The position numbers and the translations under genes are program-made. From T3SED10-260 sp035363255 (GTDB taxonomy: Bacteria; Caldisericota; Caldisericia; UBA6126), in contig DAOSES010000027.1 of assembly GCA_035363255.1 (NCBI GenBank), forward strand, positions 1 to 24,281: DNA of 24,281 nucleotides. Reading direction: 5' to 3'. Shown here one piece after another: positions 22,801 to 24,281 of the stretch; position 1 is the stretch's first letter; every line of letters starts with the position of its first letter. Under the pieces are notes generated by a model, which saw only the letters and a list, made by a program, of their open reading frames with translations, was not told the DNA's origin and did no database searches.

Positions 22801-24048
22801 ATGGTGAAACACAAAATTATAATTGGCGATAGCAGAAAGATGGTTGAAGTTTCAGACGATTCAATTGGTCTTATCGTGACTTCTCCTCCTTATTGGAACA
22901 TAAAAGATTACGGGCAAGAAGGACAAATTGGTTATGGGCAAACCTTGCATGAATATCTGAAAGACTTGTATCGTGTTTGGAAAGAATGTTATCGGATTTT
23001 AACTCCTGGAAGAAGGCTTTGTGTTAATATTGGGGACCAATTTGCGAGAACAATTATCTATGGTCGTTATAAAGTTATTCCGCTTCATGCAGAAATTATT
23101 GCAGAATGTGAAGATATAGGATTTGATTATATGGGGTCAATAATTTGGCAAAAAAAAACAACTATGAATACAACAGGTGGTGCAACAGTAATGGGTTCTT
23201 ATCCGTATCCCCCGAATGGAATCATTGAGATAGATTACGAATTTATTCTAATTTTTAAAAAACCAGGCGTTAACAATTTTTCCGACAAAGCAAAAAAATC
23301 TGAATCTTCCCTTTCTAAGGAAGAATGGAAAACTTTTTTTACGGGTCACTGGACTTTTGGTGGAGCAAAACAAAAGGAACATGAAGCTATGTTTCCAGAC
23401 GAATTGCCGTATAGATTGATTAAAATGTTTTCTTTTGTAGATGATGTTGTTCTTGACCCTTTTTTAGGGAGTGGTACAACAGTTAAGGTAGCGATGGACC
23501 TTAACAGAAACTCAATTGGATACGAGATTAATGATAAATACTTGGATATTATAAAAGAAAAAGTAAAAACTAATATCTTTTGTCAAGATAGTTTAAAAAT
23601 TTATTTAAGAAAAAACCCAATTTTGACCGATGAAATCCAATACCAACCCACGATTCAAAACGCAGAACCTAAGATAAGCCCACAAAAGTTAAACTTTGCT
23701 AACGGGTCTCTTTATAAGGTAACTGAAATAATAAGTGCTGATGTCATTAAATTAAACACTGGCTTATTGGTCAAATTATTAGGAGTTTCGATTATTGACA
23801 ATCAAGCAACCATAGATTATTTAAAAAAACATCTTTTGAATAAGGAAGTAATTCTTAAGTTTGATAAAATTCAAGGAGAAGCAAAAGAACCTTTAAATGC
23901 TTATGTTTACTTAAAGAATAAGATATTTATTAATTCATATCTAATAAAATCATCTTTAGCAGTTACTGACAGAGGTTCATGTTTTGATTTTAAGGATAGA
24001 TTTCTGCAATTGGAGGAAACGCCCATATGCCCAAAGAATGGATTCTAA
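22801..24048 (+). CDS. DNA methyltransferase (likely m4C, CTAG) fused to SNase-like domain
   Basis: This 415-aa protein has a beta-class methyltransferase at residues 1-260. Catalytic TSPPYW (27-32) comes first and the AdoMet-binding DPFLGSGTT (219-227) later. TSPPY is typical of N4-cytosine or N6-adenine enzymes. Residues about 297-400 match the staphylococcal-nuclease fold by pattern (ADVIKLNTGLLVKLLGV, then VILKFDK, YVYLKNKIFINSYLIKS). However, Lys replaces the first catalytic Arg and the DTPE motif is missing, so this domain is probably not a nuclease and may bind nucleic acid. The ATG at 22801 follows AGAAGGA; the frame also has a TTG at 22783, which would put that site inside the gene. 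The overlap with an MjaI-type gene suggests CTAG as target. Confidence 0.82.
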   Translation: MVKHKIIIGDSRKMVEVSDDSIGLIVTSPPYWNIKDYGQEGQIGYGQTLHEYLKDLYRVWKECYRILTPGRRLCVNIGDQFARTIIYGRYKVIPLHAEIIAECEDIGFDYMGSIIWQKKTTMNTTGGATVMGSYPYPPNGIIEIDYEFILIFKKPGVNNFSDKAKKSESSLSKEEWKTFFTGHWTFGGAKQKEHEAMFPDELPYRLIKMFSFVDDVVLDPFLGSGTTVKVAMDLNRNSIGYEINDKYLDIIKEKVKTNIFCQDSLKIYLRKNPILTDEIQYQPTIQNAEPKISPQKLNFANGSLYKVTEIISADVIKLNTGLLVKLLGVSIIDNQATIDYLKKHLLNKEVILKFDKIQGEAKEPLNAYVYLKNKIFINSYLIKSSLAVTDRGSCFDFKDRFLQLEETPICPKNGF

Positions 24049-24239
24049 ACAGTGCTAATATGAGATGGGGCTTAACTAAAAAAAACAAAGTTGGTCCTGT
24101 GGCAGATCTAATTAGGAAGTGTTCTCCAAAATCTGTCCAAGATTGGGAAAATTTTTATCTTGAAAATGTTAAGCCTAAAGAATATTTAGAAGAATTAGGG
24201 AAGATACTATTTATCAAAATATCAGAGGTTCCTCGCTAA
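24027..24239 (+). pseudogene. N-terminal fragment of MjaI-type restriction endonuclease
   Basis: These 70 aa match, from memory, the start of the MjaI family: EWILNSANMRWGL, then KVGPVADLIRKCSPKS, WENFYLENV and LGKILFIKISEV. MjaI recognises CTAG. The family is normally around 200 aa or more, but here a stop follows shortly after ISEV. The other two frames downstream do not continue the family pattern before they close. It overlaps the methyltransferase by 22 bp in the usual M-R arrangement. It is most likely a truncated, non-cutting remnant, leaving the methyltransferase solitary. The window ends 42 bp later. Confidence 0.55.
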
Positions 24240-24281
24240 ATTGTATGGGTTAACATATTTACACATCATACTATGAATATA

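Overview
The window looks like a chromosomal segment of an anaerobic, probably Bacillota-like (Firmicutes) bacterium. The supporting signs are strong AGGAGG-type ribosome binding sites, a DUF5050 lipoprotein, a DUF2871 membrane protein, a dockerin-bearing subtilase and TTG/GTG starts. The species cannot be named from the sequence. By eye, the left 10 kb is richer in GC than the CRISPR-Cas region and the methyltransferase, which are AT-rich and look like an acquired defence island.

Left part (1-9830). A gene cut by the window edge is followed by a repeat-built lipoprotein (512-1360) and a secreted beta-propeller-like protein (1500-2828). The latter overlaps tail to tail with a histone-deacetylase-family gene (2743-3588, minus). 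A small membrane protein (3625-3996) precedes a nucleotidyltransferase/HEPN toxin-antitoxin-like pair (4199-5010) flanked by 58-bp direct repeats. Then come a DUF2871 membrane protein (minus), a GNAT acetyltransferase and a large secreted S8 protease with a C-terminal dockerin (minus). Intergenic gaps here carry a dispersed 12-bp-period repeat (GGCTAGAGTC...).

CRISPR region (9982-22728). Four leader/array units all point the same way. Three sit in tandem before cas6: one leader followed only by a truncated terminal repeat, one array of 9 repeats, and one of 2. The fourth (17 repeats) lies beyond the cas operon. cas6 is on the plus strand. The minus-strand operon reads small 42-aa ORF, cmr1, cmr6-like RAMP, csx11/cas10, cmr4, cmr5, cmr3/csx10-like RAMP, and a three-TM protein with a PLD-like domain. 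Gene order, the Csx11-like Cas10 and its degenerate palm motif (SPDQ where GGDD is expected) fit subtype III-C. No cas1, cas2 or CARF gene is present. Cas6 should cut the 37-nt repeat at its hairpin, giving crRNAs for the Cmr-type complex. Cmr4 keeps the aspartate expected for target RNA cleavage.

The most unusual signal is in the two long leaders (352 bp each). Between a conserved -10 box and the repeat-proximal anchor they hold about 250 bp that look like an independent structured RNA ending in a terminator-like hairpin plus T7. Comparison of the copies shows compensatory base-pair changes. The two short leaders lack exactly this block.

Right end (22736-24281). A beta-class DNA methyltransferase is fused to a SNase-like domain lacking catalytic residues. 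It overlaps a short MjaI-type (CTAG) restriction endonuclease fragment, so this is probably a decayed or solitary R-M system.
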